A stretch of DNA of 64,000 nucleotides from Alloactinosynnema sp. L-07. Its GTDB lineage: Bacteria > Actinomycetota > Actinomycetes > Mycobacteriales > Pseudonocardiaceae. The stretch is from positions 6,448,001 to 6,512,000 of the forward strand of contig NZ_LN850107.1 in the NCBI RefSeq assembly GCF_900070365.1. Reading direction: 5' to 3'. Positions 1 through 8,220 of the stretch are shown here, piece by piece; the stretch's first letter is position 1; each line of letters starts with the position of its first letter. The notes below the pieces were generated by a model. It was not told the DNA's origin. It made no database searches and saw only the letters and a list, made by a program, of their open reading frames with translations. The translations under genes were made by a program, and so were the position numbers.

Positions 1-549
1 CAGCCGGGCCACCTCGGCCCGGCTGCGCTCCAGCTCGGTGATGAGCGCGGCCCGCTCGTCGCTCTCGTCGGTGATTCGGTTGATGTAGAAGCCGATCAGG
101 ATGGAGAACGCCAGGCCGAGGAAGGACGCGGGGAGCAGGCCGTGGATCTCGCCCATCGCCCCCGACCGCCACGCCCCGAGGAACGGCGGGATGATGTTGA
201 GGGCGCCCACGATCGGCGCGGCCATGGCGAAGCTCGTGCTCATGAAGACCATCGGGCAGACGATGAACAGCGCGTAGGTGCTCATCTGGACGAAGCCGAC
301 GGCGGTGAAGAACAGGACCAGCAGGCCGACGATGAAGATGTTCCCCCGGCGGCGGTCGCCGGTGACGATCGCCATGGGCCTGCCGTAGAGCACGTGCCAC
401 GCACCGAGGGCGACCAACGCGGCCATGGCCGCGATCCGCTCGGCGGGCGGGGCCTTGGCGACCATGACGAAGACCAGGACCCCGGCGAGGCCGACGGCGA
501 AGTAGACGTCCCACATCCAGATCGGATCCCGTCGGCCCGCCGTGGTCAC
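1..549 (-). CDS. Membrane sensor histidine kinase, N-terminal part (continues beyond the window)
   Basis: The 183 visible codons give a membrane protein with about five hydrophobic segments (roughly residues 15-31, 40-57, 67-85, 88-120 and 131-155). A charged helix rich in Glu/Arg (ITELERSRAEVARL) follows at the left edge, where the dimerisation helix of a HisKA_3 kinase (NarL/DesK class) would start. The catalytic domain lies outside the window, so the kinase call rests on this architecture and on the neighbours. The GTG start overlaps the TGA of the ABC permease (GTGA), so it is translationally coupled as the third gene of an exporter operon. Such kinases usually sense the membrane or a drug and control the adjacent exporter through a LuxR-type response regulator. 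Confidence 0.7.
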   Translation of the reverse strand, partial: MTTAGRRDPIWMWDVYFAVGLAGVLVFVMVAKAPPAERIAAMAALVALGAWHVLYGRPMAIVTGDRRRGNIFIVGLLVLFFTAVGFVQMSTYALFIVCPMVFMSTSFAMAAPIVGALNIIPPFLGAWRSGAMGEIHGLLPASFLGLAFSILIGFYINRITDESDERAALITELERSRAEVARL

Positions 550-1358
550 CGCTTCTCGCTCCAGCGGAACGTCGCCAGGCACAGCACCAGACCGATCACG
601 CACCACGCCCCCAGCACCAGCGCCGTCATCCCGTGCTCCCATGACCCAGCCACCTCCGCGGCCTTCATGCTGTCCGGCAGGAACACCGAACGGAAGCCCT
701 GGCCCATCCACTTGACCGGGAAGAACGACGCCACGGTCACCATCGAGTTCGGCAGCACCGAGATGTGCACGAAGATGCCAGACAGGAACTGCAGCGCGAT
801 CACCGGCAGGTTCAGCACCGCGGGCGCGCTCTTGGCCGACTTCGCCAGCGAACTCGCCGCGATGCCCAGCAGTGTGCAGGCCAGCACCGACAGCGCGAGC
901 ACCCAGGCCAGCGTCAGCCAGCGGCCGGGGTCGCTGGGCAGCGGCAGGTCGAAGGCCAGCACGCCGACGGCGAGCAGCAGGACCACCTCGGCGACCGTGG
1001 CCACCGCCACCAGCACGATCTTGCCGATGAAGTACGCCACCGCGCTGACCGGCGTGCCGCGCAGCCGCTTGAGCGTGCCGTCCTCCCGGTCGACCGCGAT
1101 GCCGATCCCGGTGGTGAGGAACGCCGTCGACAGGATCCCGTAGGCGATCATGCTCGCCGCGAAGACCTGGCTCATCGGCACGGTGTTGCCGGGATCGGTG
1201 CCGGTGAAGATCGAGCCGAGCAGGATCAGCAGGAACGCGGGGAACGAGAAGGTGAAGATCACCGCGTCCTTGGCCCGGAAGAACATGCGGAGCTCGGCCT
1301 GCCCCCTCGACAGGCCGATCGCCGCGCTGCTGGGCAGGCTGGTGGAAAGAGTGGTCAC
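546..1358 (-). CDS. ABC-2 type transporter permease
   Basis: A 270-aa integral membrane protein with about six helices, beginning with a cytoplasmic amphipathic segment (LSRGQAELRMFFRAKD) and ending in a charged tail. The loop after the second helix carries the REDGTLKRLRGTP-type coupling sequence typical of ABC-2 permeases that export drugs or lipids. Its ATG overlaps the stop of the ATPase by 4 bases and its own stop overlaps the start of the kinase, so the three genes form one tight operon. Length and topology fit a half-transporter permease that dimerises. The substrate cannot be read from the sequence. Confidence 0.88.
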   Translation of the reverse strand: MTTLSTSLPSSAAIGLSRGQAELRMFFRAKDAVIFTFSFPAFLLILLGSIFTGTDPGNTVPMSQVFAASMIAYGILSTAFLTTGIGIAVDREDGTLKRLRGTPVSAVAYFIGKIVLVAVATVAEVVLLLAVGVLAFDLPLPSDPGRWLTLAWVLALSVLACTLLGIAASSLAKSAKSAPAVLNLPVIALQFLSGIFVHISVLPNSMVTVASFFPVKWMGQGFRSVFLPDSMKAAEVAGSWEHGMTALVLGAWCVIGLVLCLATFRWSEKR

Positions 1359-2185
1359 CGCGTGGCTCCGATCAGGTCCAGGTACACGTCCTCGAGGCTG
1401 GGCTGGTGCACCTTGAGCCCGCTGACCGCCTGACCGGCCAGGCGCGCGACCACGCCTGCCGGGTCGTCGGTGCTGATCTCGTGATGGCCGTCCGCGTCGG
1501 TCCAGCTCACCGTGGCCGCCGCGGTCGCCCGCCCGCCGAGCGTCGCGGGCGTCCCCTCGGCGACGATCCGCCCGCCCGCGATCACCGCCAGCCGGTCGGC
1601 CAGCGCCTCGGCCTCGTCGAGGTAGTGGGTGGTGAGCACGATGGTCGTGCCCTCGGCGGCCAGCGTCTGGACCAGCGCCCAGAACTGGCGGCGGGCCTGC
1701 GGGTCGAAGCCGGTGGTCGGTTCGTCCAGGAAGAGCAGTTCGGGATCGCCGACGATGCCCAGCGCCACGTCGACCCGCCTGCGCTGGCCGCCCGACAGCG
1801 ACCGGATCCGGGCGTCTGCCTTCTCGGCGAGCCCGCAGACCTCGATCACGTCGTCGACCCGGCGGGGCCGCGGGTAGTAGCCCGCGAAGTGCCTGACGGT
1901 CTCCCGGACGGTCAACTCGGCCGCGTCGGTCGCGGTCTGCAGGACGATGCCGATACGAGCCCGCCAGGCGCGGCCCGCTTCCCCAGGGTCGGTGCCGAGG
2001 ACCTTCACGAAGCCCTCGTCGCGGTCCCGGTGACCCTCAAGGATCTCGACGGTTGTCGTCTTGCCCGCGCCGTTGGGGCCGAGGAGGGCGAAGACCTCGC
2101 CACGCTCGACGGTCAGGTCGATTCCTTGTACGGCGTGGGTGTCGCCGTACCTCTTGCGCAATCCGCGCACTTCGATCGCGTTCAT
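1355..2185 (-). CDS. ABC transporter ATP-binding protein (drug/lipid exporter class)
   Basis: A nucleotide-binding domain that energises the neighbouring ABC-2 permease. Walker A (GPNGAGKTTT) lies near residue 36, the signature LSGGQRRRVD near 130, Walker B with catalytic Glu (LLFLDEPTTGFD) near 150, and a switch His (TTHYLDEAEALADR) after it. This is the DrrA/CcmA-like class. I start at the ATG at 2185, where the family homology begins. The frame stays open to 2263, which would add 26 unfamiliar residues. First gene of a three-gene operon, overlapping the permease by 4 bases. Confidence 0.88.
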   Translation of the reverse strand: MNAIEVRGLRKRYGDTHAVQGIDLTVERGEVFALLGPNGAGKTTTVEILEGHRDRDEGFVKVLGTDPGEAGRAWRARIGIVLQTATDAAELTVRETVRHFAGYYPRPRRVDDVIEVCGLAEKADARIRSLSGGQRRRVDVALGIVGDPELLFLDEPTTGFDPQARRQFWALVQTLAAEGTTIVLTTHYLDEAEALADRLAVIAGGRIVAEGTPATLGGRATAAATVSWTDADGHHEISTDDPAGVVARLAGQAVSGLKVHQPSLEDVYLDLIGATR

Positions 2186-2360
2186 GGATTCATGGTTTCT
2201 CGGAACCCGGGTGCCAAGGGACGCCTGAGTCATCGACTCGCGTGTCATCCGATCGGTTGACACTCCAGGTCCGTCGTCCGGCGTGCCAAGATCACGATCC
2301 AGGCGCAGGCCTGGCGGCTGGCGGGCTTCCTCGCCGCGCCGGCCGTCATCGGCATCGTGA

Positions 2361-3653
2361 TCAGCCTTGGCTGTTCGGGTCTGAGTGGAAGCGGTAGCGC
2401 CAGAAGGACGGCACCGCCACGACCGTGACGACGGTCAGCGCGACCACGGCGATCCCGCCGAGGGTGGCCGCTGCCGCCGTTCCCAGGGCGGCGCCGCCCC
2501 AGCCGTGGGCCAGGTCGGCGATTCTGGGGCCGCCCGCGACGACCACGATGAACACGCCCTGCATGCGGCCGCGCATTTCGTCGGTGGCCTCGGTCTGCAG
2601 CATCGAACTACGGTGTACGGCGCTGACCAGGTCGGCGCCGCCGCCGATGGCGAGGAATATGACGGCCAGCCACAGCGCGTTCGACAGGCCGAAGCCGACC
2701 ATCGCCACGCCCCAGACGACCACCGACACGGTGACCACCGCGCCCTGCCTGGTCATGCGGGAGAACCAGCCGGAGAACACGCCGAACAGCGCCGAGCCGA
2801 TCGGGATCGCCGCGTAGAGCCAGCCCAGCGCGATGCCGCCGCCGGGCGGGTCGCCGAAGGTCCGCTCGGCCATCTCCGGGAACAGCGCGCGGGGCATGCC
2901 CGCGACCATGGCGATGATGTCGACCAGGAACGAGACCAGCAGGATGTTGCGGCCCCGCAGGTAGCTGAACCCGGCCGCGATGTCGCCAAGGCCTGCCTTG
3001 CGCGAGGAGCCCGCGCCCGGCGGGATCGGCGGCAGGCGGAACACCAGCCACAGGCACAGCGTCAGCGCGACCGTGTCGATCAGGTACAAAGTGGACAGTC
3101 CGAGCGCCGGGATCAGCGCGCCCGCCGCCAACGGGCCGAAGACCATGCCGAAGGTCGACGTGGTGAAGTTCAGGGCGTTGGCCTGCGGCAGCAGTTCGGC
3201 GGGCACCAGCCGGGCCACCGCCGCGCTGCGCGTGGGCATGTTGACCGCGACGAACGCCTGTTGCAGGCCGAGCAGCACCAGGACCGTCGACACCGAACCC
3301 AGCGACACGAACGCTTGCAGCCAGAGCAGCCCGGACGTCACCGCGACGCCGATGTTGCTGACGATCATGACCTTGCGGCGGTCGTGCGCGTCGGCGATCG
3401 CGCCGCCCCACAGCCCGAAGACGAGCAGGGGGAGCAGGCCGACCGCGCCGGTCACGCCGACCCAGCCCGACGAGCCGGTCAGGTCGTAGACCTGCTTGGG
3501 CACGGCAACGGCGGTGAGCTGGCTGCCGACGGCGGTGACCGCCGTCGACATCCACAGTCTGCGGTAGTCGCGCACCCGGAGCGGGCGAACGTCGATGAGG
3601 ACCCGGCTGAGCCGTCCACGTTTTGCGGTCTTCGGCTCGGCTTCAAGGGTCAC
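2361..3653 (-). CDS. MFS efflux transporter (EntS/tetracycline-resistance-like)
   Basis: A 430-aa major facilitator with about 12 predicted helices. The loop between helices 2 and 3 holds a motif A variant (GGAIADAHDRRKVM). The first residues (RPLRVRDYRRLWMST) are typical of the EntS-like drug/siderophore efflux group. It starts with GTG; a perfect palindrome (TTAGCT-C-AGCTAA on the plus strand) sits 10 bases upstream, so expression is probably controlled by a dimeric repressor. No such regulator is adjacent. The exported compound is unknown. The gene stands alone, with pdxH upstream in the same direction. Confidence 0.85.
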   Translation of the reverse strand: MTLEAEPKTAKRGRLSRVLIDVRPLRVRDYRRLWMSTAVTAVGSQLTAVAVPKQVYDLTGSSGWVGVTGAVGLLPLLVFGLWGGAIADAHDRRKVMIVSNIGVAVTSGLLWLQAFVSLGSVSTVLVLLGLQQAFVAVNMPTRSAAVARLVPAELLPQANALNFTTSTFGMVFGPLAAGALIPALGLSTLYLIDTVALTLCLWLVFRLPPIPPGAGSSRKAGLGDIAAGFSYLRGRNILLVSFLVDIIAMVAGMPRALFPEMAERTFGDPPGGGIALGWLYAAIPIGSALFGVFSGWFSRMTRQGAVVTVSVVVWGVAMVGFGLSNALWLAVIFLAIGGGADLVSAVHRSSMLQTEATDEMRGRMQGVFIVVVAGGPRIADLAHGWGGAALGTAAAATLGGIAVVALTVVTVVAVPSFWRYRFHSDPNSQG

Positions 3654-3663
3654 GCCGATGAGC

Positions 3664-3676
3664 TTAGCTCAGCTAA
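3664..3676. promoter_or_regulatory. Palindromic operator candidate upstream of the MFS gene
   Basis: TTAGCTCAGCTAA is a perfect 6-1-6 inverted repeat, AT-rich in a GC-rich region. It lies 10-23 bases upstream of the GTG of the MFS transporter and about 25 bases beyond the stop of pdxH. Its size and spacing suit a MarR- or ArsR-like dimer that would block the transporter promoter. No binding protein is identifiable here. Confidence 0.5.
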
Positions 3677-3699
3677 CTAACGGACTTCCTGTGATTTCC

Positions 3700-4362
3700 T
3701 CACGGGCCGAGCCGCTGTACTCGCCACACGCCGTCGCGGTTCTGCTGGAAGCGCAGGCGGTCGTGCATCCGGTCCTGCCTGCCCTGCCAGAACTCGACGA
3801 CCTCCGGCTGGATCCGCCAGCCGCCCCAGTGTGGCGGCACCGGCACGGTCTCGGAGTCGGCGAAGCGGCGCTCGACGTTGGCCAGCGCGGCCTCCAGGGT
3901 CGCCCGGCCGCTCACCACGATCGACTGCGGCGACGCCCACGCGCCCAGCTGCGAGCCGCGCGGGCGCTTGGCCCAGTACTCGGCGGTCTCGGCGGCCGAC
4001 ACCTTCTCCACGGTGCCGCGCACGGTGGCCTGCCGGTGCATCGCGTACCAGGGGAAGGTCGCCGAGGCGTAGCGGGTGGCGAGCAGGTCGTGGCTCTTGG
4101 CGGAGGTGTAGTTGGTGAAGAACACCAGCCCGCGCTCGTCGAGACCCTTGGCCAGCACGGTGCGCGAGGACGGCCTGCCGTCGGAGTCGGCGGTGGCCAG
4201 CACCATCGCGTTGGGCTCGGCCACCCCGGCCTGCCTGGCCGCGTCGAGCCAGGACTGGAGCTGCTCGTGCCAGGTCGCCGCCAGCTCGGCCTCGGTGAGT
4301 TCGCCCTGGTCGTAGGAGACCCGCATGGTGGGCAGTTCCAGGGTGATGTCGCCGTCCGCCAT
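3700..4362 (-). CDS. pdxH: Pyridoxamine 5'-phosphate oxidase
   Basis: Oxidises pyridoxamine or pyridoxine 5'-phosphate to pyridoxal 5'-phosphate, using FMN and oxygen, in the cytoplasm. The 220-aa protein keeps the family hallmarks: substrate/FMN-binding stretch [11 protein letters not shown] near residue 65, [13 protein letters not shown] near 80, [15 protein letters not shown] near 128, and a C-terminal HDRLRF ... WRVQRLGP end that matches the usual R-L-x-P terminus. The ATG is preceded by GGAGGAG at 6-base spacing. It is divergent from the second citrate synthase gene, with about 300 bases between them. Confidence 0.95.
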   Translation of the reverse strand: MADGDITLELPTMRVSYDQGELTEAELAATWHEQLQSWLDAARQAGVAEPNAMVLATADSDGRPSSRTVLAKGLDERGLVFFTNYTSAKSHDLLATRYASATFPWYAMHRQATVRGTVEKVSAAETAEYWAKRPRGSQLGAWASPQSIVVSGRATLEAALANVERRFADSETVPVPPHWGGWRIQPEVVEFWQGRQDRMHDRLRFQQNRDGVWRVQRLGP

Positions 4363-4680
4363 CCGCCGCTCCTCCGTGAAGGTTTCGACAACCGACGTTA
4401 CGGGGTATCCAGATGAACGGAAACCGCCCGTGCGGTGACAGCGACCACGAACGTGGAACGAGCGGCGGCCGGCGGGTTACGAGTTAGTGCTGATCGACAA
4501 ACTGAATCGATCCACTGGATCGTGACCGAAGACACCGCCGTGAACGATTGCTAACCGCGCTCGCGAGGAGCATGGTTTGGCCAGCCGTGCAGTGGTGCCC
4601 GGCGTCGGTGGCCTGCACATCTCGGCCTCCCGCTGCCGCTGCGCGAATCCGTCGGGGACATGGCGCGAAAGGCGAGGCAA
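4363..4680. other. Intergenic region between pdxH and citA
   Basis: This 318-base divergent gap must contain the promoters of pdxH (minus) and citA (plus). I see one short inverted repeat, CCACG-AA-CGTGG at 4445-4456, and no convincing gene. The last 21 bases could be coding if citA starts at 4660. Confidence 0.4.
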
Positions 4681-5829
4681 ATGCACAACGCGGTGCAGGA
4701 AAAAGAGCAGGTACCGGACCAACCGGATGACGGGTTCCGCCCCGGTCTGGAAGGCGTCGTCGCTTTCCGCACCGAGATCGCCGAGCCCGATCGCGACGGC
4801 GGCGCGCTGCGCTACCGCGGCGTGGACATCGAGGACCTCGTCGGCAAGGTGACCTTCGGCAACGTCTGGGCGCTGCTGGTCGACGGCCGTTTCGGCCCCG
4901 GCCTGCCGCCCGCCGAGCCGTTCCCGCTGCCGGTGCACTCCGGTGACGTCCGGGTCGACGTCCAGGCGGGCCTGGCGATGCTCGCCCCGATCTGGGGCTA
5001 CCAGCCCCTGCTCGACATCAGCGACGACGAGGCCCGCGACCAGCTGGCCCGCGCGTCGGTCATGGCGCTGTCCTACGTCGCCCAGTCCGCGCGCGGCATC
5101 CACCAGCCCGCCGTGCCGCAGAAGCGCATCGACGAGTGCACCTCGATCACCGAGCGCTTCATGACCCGCTGGCGCGGCGAGCCCGACCCCAAGCACGTCC
5201 AGGCGGTCGACGCCTACTGGGTCTCCGGCGCCGAGCACGGCCTCAACGCCTCCACCTTCACCGCCCGCGTCATCGCCTCCACCGGCGCCGACGTGGCGGC
5301 CTCGCTGTCGGGCGCCATCGGCGCGATGTCCGGCCCGCTGCACGGCGGCGCCCCCGCCCGCGTGCTGCCGATGATCGAGGCCGTGGAGAAGTCCGGCGAC
5401 GCCCGCGGCTTCGTCAAGGGCATCCTCGACCGCGGCGAGCGCCTGATGGGCTTCGGCCACCGCGTCTACCGCGCCGAGGACCCGCGCGCCCGCGTGCTGC
5501 GCCGCACCTGCCAGGAACTCGGTGCCGAGCGCTACGACGTCGCGGTCGCGCTGGAGCAGGCCGCACTGGCCGAGCTGCGCGAGCGCCGCCCGGACCGCGC
5601 GATCGAGACCAACGTCGAGTTCTGGGCCGCGGTGATCCTCGACTTCGCCGAGGTCCCGCCGCACATGATGCCCGCGATGTTCACCTGCGCCAGGACGGCG
5701 GGCTGGTGCGCGCACATCATGGAGCAGAAGCGCACCGGCAGACTGGTCCGACCGGCCGCCAAGTACATCGGCCCGGCCCCGCGTGGGCCGGAAGAGGTCG
5801 AGGGCTGGAACGAGATCGCCCACCTCTGA
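4681..5829 (+). CDS. citA: Citrate synthase 2
   Basis: Condenses oxaloacetate with acetyl-CoA. This is the shorter CitA-type paralogue (382 aa from the ATG at 4681). It shows both catalytic His blocks, SGPLHGGAPARV near residue 220 and MGFGHRVYRAEDPRAR near 257, and the C-terminal catalytic-Asp region (VEFWAAVILDFAEVP). An in-frame ATG at 4660 would add seven residues; both have weak purine-rich stretches ahead, so the start is uncertain. A second, longer citrate synthase (gltA) lies at 12.2 kb. The pdxH-citA arrangement is common in actinobacteria. A hairpin terminator follows. Confidence 0.93.
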   Translation: MHNAVQEKEQVPDQPDDGFRPGLEGVVAFRTEIAEPDRDGGALRYRGVDIEDLVGKVTFGNVWALLVDGRFGPGLPPAEPFPLPVHSGDVRVDVQAGLAMLAPIWGYQPLLDISDDEARDQLARASVMALSYVAQSARGIHQPAVPQKRIDECTSITERFMTRWRGEPDPKHVQAVDAYWVSGAEHGLNASTFTARVIASTGADVAASLSGAIGAMSGPLHGGAPARVLPMIEAVEKSGDARGFVKGILDRGERLMGFGHRVYRAEDPRARVLRRTCQELGAERYDVAVALEQAALAELRERRPDRAIETNVEFWAAVILDFAEVPPHMMPAMFTCARTAGWCAHIMEQKRTGRLVRPAAKYIGPAPRGPEEVEGWNEIAHL

Positions 5830-5840
5830 GTCTTCGCGAG

Positions 5841-5879
5841 ACGAAGCGCCCGACCGTCGCAACCGGCCGGGCGCTTCGT
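5841..5879. terminator. Bidirectional hairpin terminator between citA and the metallo-hydrolase
   Basis: A perfect 12-bp stem (ACGAAGCGCCCG and its complement at 5868-5879) with a 15-base loop lies between two convergent stop codons. There is no T-run, as is usual for high-GC actinobacterial terminators. Confidence 0.75.
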
Positions 5880-5889
5880 CGTCTGTGGG

Positions 5890-6726
5890 TCAGGCCGGTG
5901 TCTTGGTCATCCGGCGCAGGGACACCGCGTCGTGAGCGGAGAAGGCCGTCACCTCGGCGCCGTGGTCGCGGACCAGCTCCCGCAGCCGGGCCTGGTTGGC
6001 CAGTCGAGACTTCTTGTCCGCCTGCATGATCGTCTCGAACATCGATAGCAGCGGCGGCACCGGCAACTCGGCCGGGTCGACCTCACCGCGGTGGAAGAAG
6101 GCGTCGCCCGCGTGCAGGAGCCAGCCGTCGGGGGCGTTGACCGCGATGCCGACGTGCCCGCGGGTGTGGCCCGTCAGCGGCACCAGCAGGAAGTCGTCGG
6201 ACAGCCCGACCAGCCCGCGCACGGACTCGAAGCCGAACCAGGGTTCGCCGTCGGCGTCGGGGTAGATCTCCCACTTGGGCTCGTGCGCCCACTGCGCGGC
6301 GCGGAAGCGCTGGCGGTCACGGTAGGTCGCCTGGGCGGTCGCGACCTGGTGTTCCGGGCCGTAGACGTGCACCGTCGCGTCCGGGAAGTCGCGCAGGCCG
6401 CCCGCGTGGTCGAGGTCCATGTGCGTCAGCAGGATGTGCCGGACGTCGGAAGCCTTGTGTCCCAATGCCTCCACCTGTCGGATGGCCGACATCGACGGGT
6501 CGGCGACCGGCCGCACCAAGTGGACGAACTCGCGCGGCAGGGTACCGGGCAGCGACGCCAGGTCGGCCTCACCGAAGCCGGTGTCGATCAGCACCAGCCC
6601 CTCGGCGGTCTCCACGAGAAGCACATGGCAGACCATGTGGGCGAAGCGGAAGTAGCCGGGCTCGCCGTCGAGCAGCTTGGCGCCCATAGGGTGCATCGAG
6701 CCGCAGTTCAGGTGGTGCACACGCAC
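5890..6726 (-). CDS. MBL-fold metallo-hydrolase (lactonase-like)
   Basis: A 278-aa metallo-beta-lactamase-fold hydrolase. The zinc-binding block is THMDLDHAGG near residue 100 (HxHxDH with Met at the second position and the second ligand supplied by Asp-Leu-Asp-His). Further ligands are LTGHTRGHVG near 190 and LLHAGDAFFH near 210. The early HPMGAK and YFRFAHMVCHVLLVET segments resemble N-acyl-homoserine-lactone lactonase relatives. The substrate is unknown, and quorum quenching would be a guess. The GTG start follows the TetR stop by one base, so the two genes form an operon, probably autoregulated through the palindrome at 7300. Confidence 0.82.
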   Translation of the reverse strand: MRVHHLNCGSMHPMGAKLLDGEPGYFRFAHMVCHVLLVETAEGLVLIDTGFGEADLASLPGTLPREFVHLVRPVADPSMSAIRQVEALGHKASDVRHILLTHMDLDHAGGLRDFPDATVHVYGPEHQVATAQATYRDRQRFRAAQWAHEPKWEIYPDADGEPWFGFESVRGLVGLSDDFLLVPLTGHTRGHVGIAVNAPDGWLLHAGDAFFHRGEVDPAELPVPPLLSMFETIMQADKKSRLANQARLRELVRDHGAEVTAFSAHDAVSLRRMTKTPA

Positions 6727-6727
6727 G

Positions 6728-7285
6728 TCAGAGTCCTCTCACCAGGGTTCGCAGTGTCGCGCCGACGTCGTACAGCGGCGCGGTGTCTCGGTTGGTTCTG
6801 GCCAGCAGTTGAGCGCCTTCCAGCGCGGCCAGCACGGTCGTGGCCAGCGCGTCGGGGTGGGGGACGCCGTGCTGGACAAGGAAATCGCGGGTGACGGTGT
6901 GCCAGGAGGCGAACGCCGTGACGCACGCGGCGCGCACGACGTCACCGCCGTCCGGAGCGACCGTTCCAATAGGACAGCCACGCTGGAAGTTCGACGCGGC
7001 GAGGTGTTCGGCCAGCCCGTCGACCACCGCGTCGAGTCCGGCGGCCGGGTCGGGCGCGGCGGCGAGGGTCGTGCGCACCCAGTCGCACAGCTCGGCCGCG
7101 GCCATCGTGACGGCCTCGGCGGCGAGCTGCTCCTTGCCGCCGGGGAAGTGGAAGTACAGCGAGCCCTTGGGGAGCCCGCCTTCGGCGAGGACCTGGTTGA
7201 GGCCCGTGCCGTGGTAGCCCTGGGTGCGGAACAGCGTCGCCGCGGTCCGCAGCGTTCGTTCCCGTGTGTCGTTTCGACGGCCCAT
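6728..7285 (-). CDS. TetR/AcrR family regulator (LmrA/YxaF-like)
   Basis: A 185-aa repressor. The N-terminal helix-turn-helix runs through residues 8-55 (RERTLRTAATLFRTQGYHG ... LAEGGLPKGSLYFHFPGGK). The SLYFHFPGGKEQLA wording is characteristic of the LmrA/YxaF branch. The C-terminal ligand domain includes RGCPIGTV near residue 100. It is the first gene of an operon with the metallo-hydrolase and diverges from an aldose epimerase gene. The palindrome AGACCGGTCT lies 15 bases upstream of its ATG and is the obvious autoregulatory site. Confidence 0.88.
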   Translation of the reverse strand: MGRRNDTRERTLRTAATLFRTQGYHGTGLNQVLAEGGLPKGSLYFHFPGGKEQLAAEAVTMAAAELCDWVRTTLAAAPDPAAGLDAVVDGLAEHLAASNFQRGCPIGTVAPDGGDVVRAACVTAFASWHTVTRDFLVQHGVPHPDALATTVLAALEGAQLLARTNRDTAPLYDVGATLRTLVRGL

Positions 7286-7299
7286 GGGACGTACTATAC

Positions 7300-7309
7300 A
7301 GACCGGTCT
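7300..7309. promoter_or_regulatory. TetR operator candidate (AGACCGGTCT)
   Basis: A perfect 10-bp palindrome, extended imperfectly by flanking A/T bases (TACAGACCGGTCTATT). It sits between the divergent TetR (start 7285) and aldose epimerase (start 7336) genes. TAGACC-N0-GGTCTA-type sites are the known binding sequences of LmrA/YxaF-like TetR proteins, which matches the adjacent regulator. It could control both directions. Confidence 0.65.
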
Positions 7310-7335
7310 ATTTCCGTCCAGTAGGGTTGTCGGAC

Positions 7336-8220
7336 ATGGACTACGAGATCCAATACGGCGGCGCCCGCGCGTCGATCGCGGGGACCGGCGCGACGCTGCG
7401 GGCCTTCGAGGTCGACGGCGTGCCCTACCTGGAGACCTTCGCCGCGGGCGCCCGGGCGCCGCTGGGCTCCGGCGCGGTCCTGCTGCCCTGGCCGAACCGG
7501 ACAGCGGGTGCCCAGTGGGACTTCCACGGCGAGAAGCAGCGCCTTGAGGTCACCGAGCCCGCCCGGGGCAACGCCAGTCACGGGCTGGTCCGGCACGCGG
7601 CGTGGGCGCCGGTCGAGGTCGCCGAGGCGACGGTCGCGCTGGCCGTCGAGATCATCGACGAGCCCGGCTGGCCCTTCCGCTTCCGCGCGACGATCACCTA
7701 CGCGCTGGACCACCGCGGCCTCGTGGTCACCCACGGCGTCGAGAACCTGGGCGAGCGGACCATGCCCTTCGGCGTCGGAGCCCACCCGTATCCCCGCCCC
7801 GGCCGCGCGGACCTGGAGACCTGCGAGCTGACCCTGGCCGCCACCAGCCACCTCCCGCTCGACCCCGACAAGATGACCCCGGCCGGTCCCGCCGCCCCGG
7901 CGAAGCTGCACCGCAAACCTTTGCGCGACCTCGTCCTCGACGACGCCTTCGGCGACTGCGCCCCAGGTCAGGACGGCCTGGTCCGGCACACCCTGGCCGG
8001 ACCGGACGGCGGCGTCGAGGTGTGGGCGGACCCGGTGTTCCGGTGGGTCCAGGTGTTCACCCCGGCCGAGTTCCCCGGCAGGCCGGGCCGGGCGGTCGCG
8101 ATCGAGCCGATGACCTGCCCGCCCGACGCGCTCAACTCCGGCACGGACCTGCTGCGGGTCGCCCCCGGCGGATCATGGTCCGCATCCTGGGGCATCACGC
8201 CGCTAGGGTTGGCGTTGTGA
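7336..8220 (+). CDS. Aldose 1-epimerase family protein
   Basis: A galactose-mutarotase-fold enzyme of 294 aa, expected to interconvert sugar anomers in the cytoplasm. The catalytic residues of the family are visible: PWPNR near residue 55, His in NASHGLVRHAAW near 80, His in FGVGAHPYPR near 150, and the general base Glu in VAIEPMTCPPDALNSG near 260. I start at the ATG at 7336, because upstream sequence in the same frame runs through the TetR operator. Its stop overlaps the GTG of the amidohydrolase (GTGA), so the two are coupled. The physiological sugar is unknown. Confidence 0.88.
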   Translation: MDYEIQYGGARASIAGTGATLRAFEVDGVPYLETFAAGARAPLGSGAVLLPWPNRTAGAQWDFHGEKQRLEVTEPARGNASHGLVRHAAWAPVEVAEATVALAVEIIDEPGWPFRFRATITYALDHRGLVVTHGVENLGERTMPFGVGAHPYPRPGRADLETCELTLAATSHLPLDPDKMTPAGPAAPAKLHRKPLRDLVLDDAFGDCAPGQDGLVRHTLAGPDGGVEVWADPVFRWVQVFTPAEFPGRPGRAVAIEPMTCPPDALNSGTDLLRVAPGGSWSASWGITPLGLAL

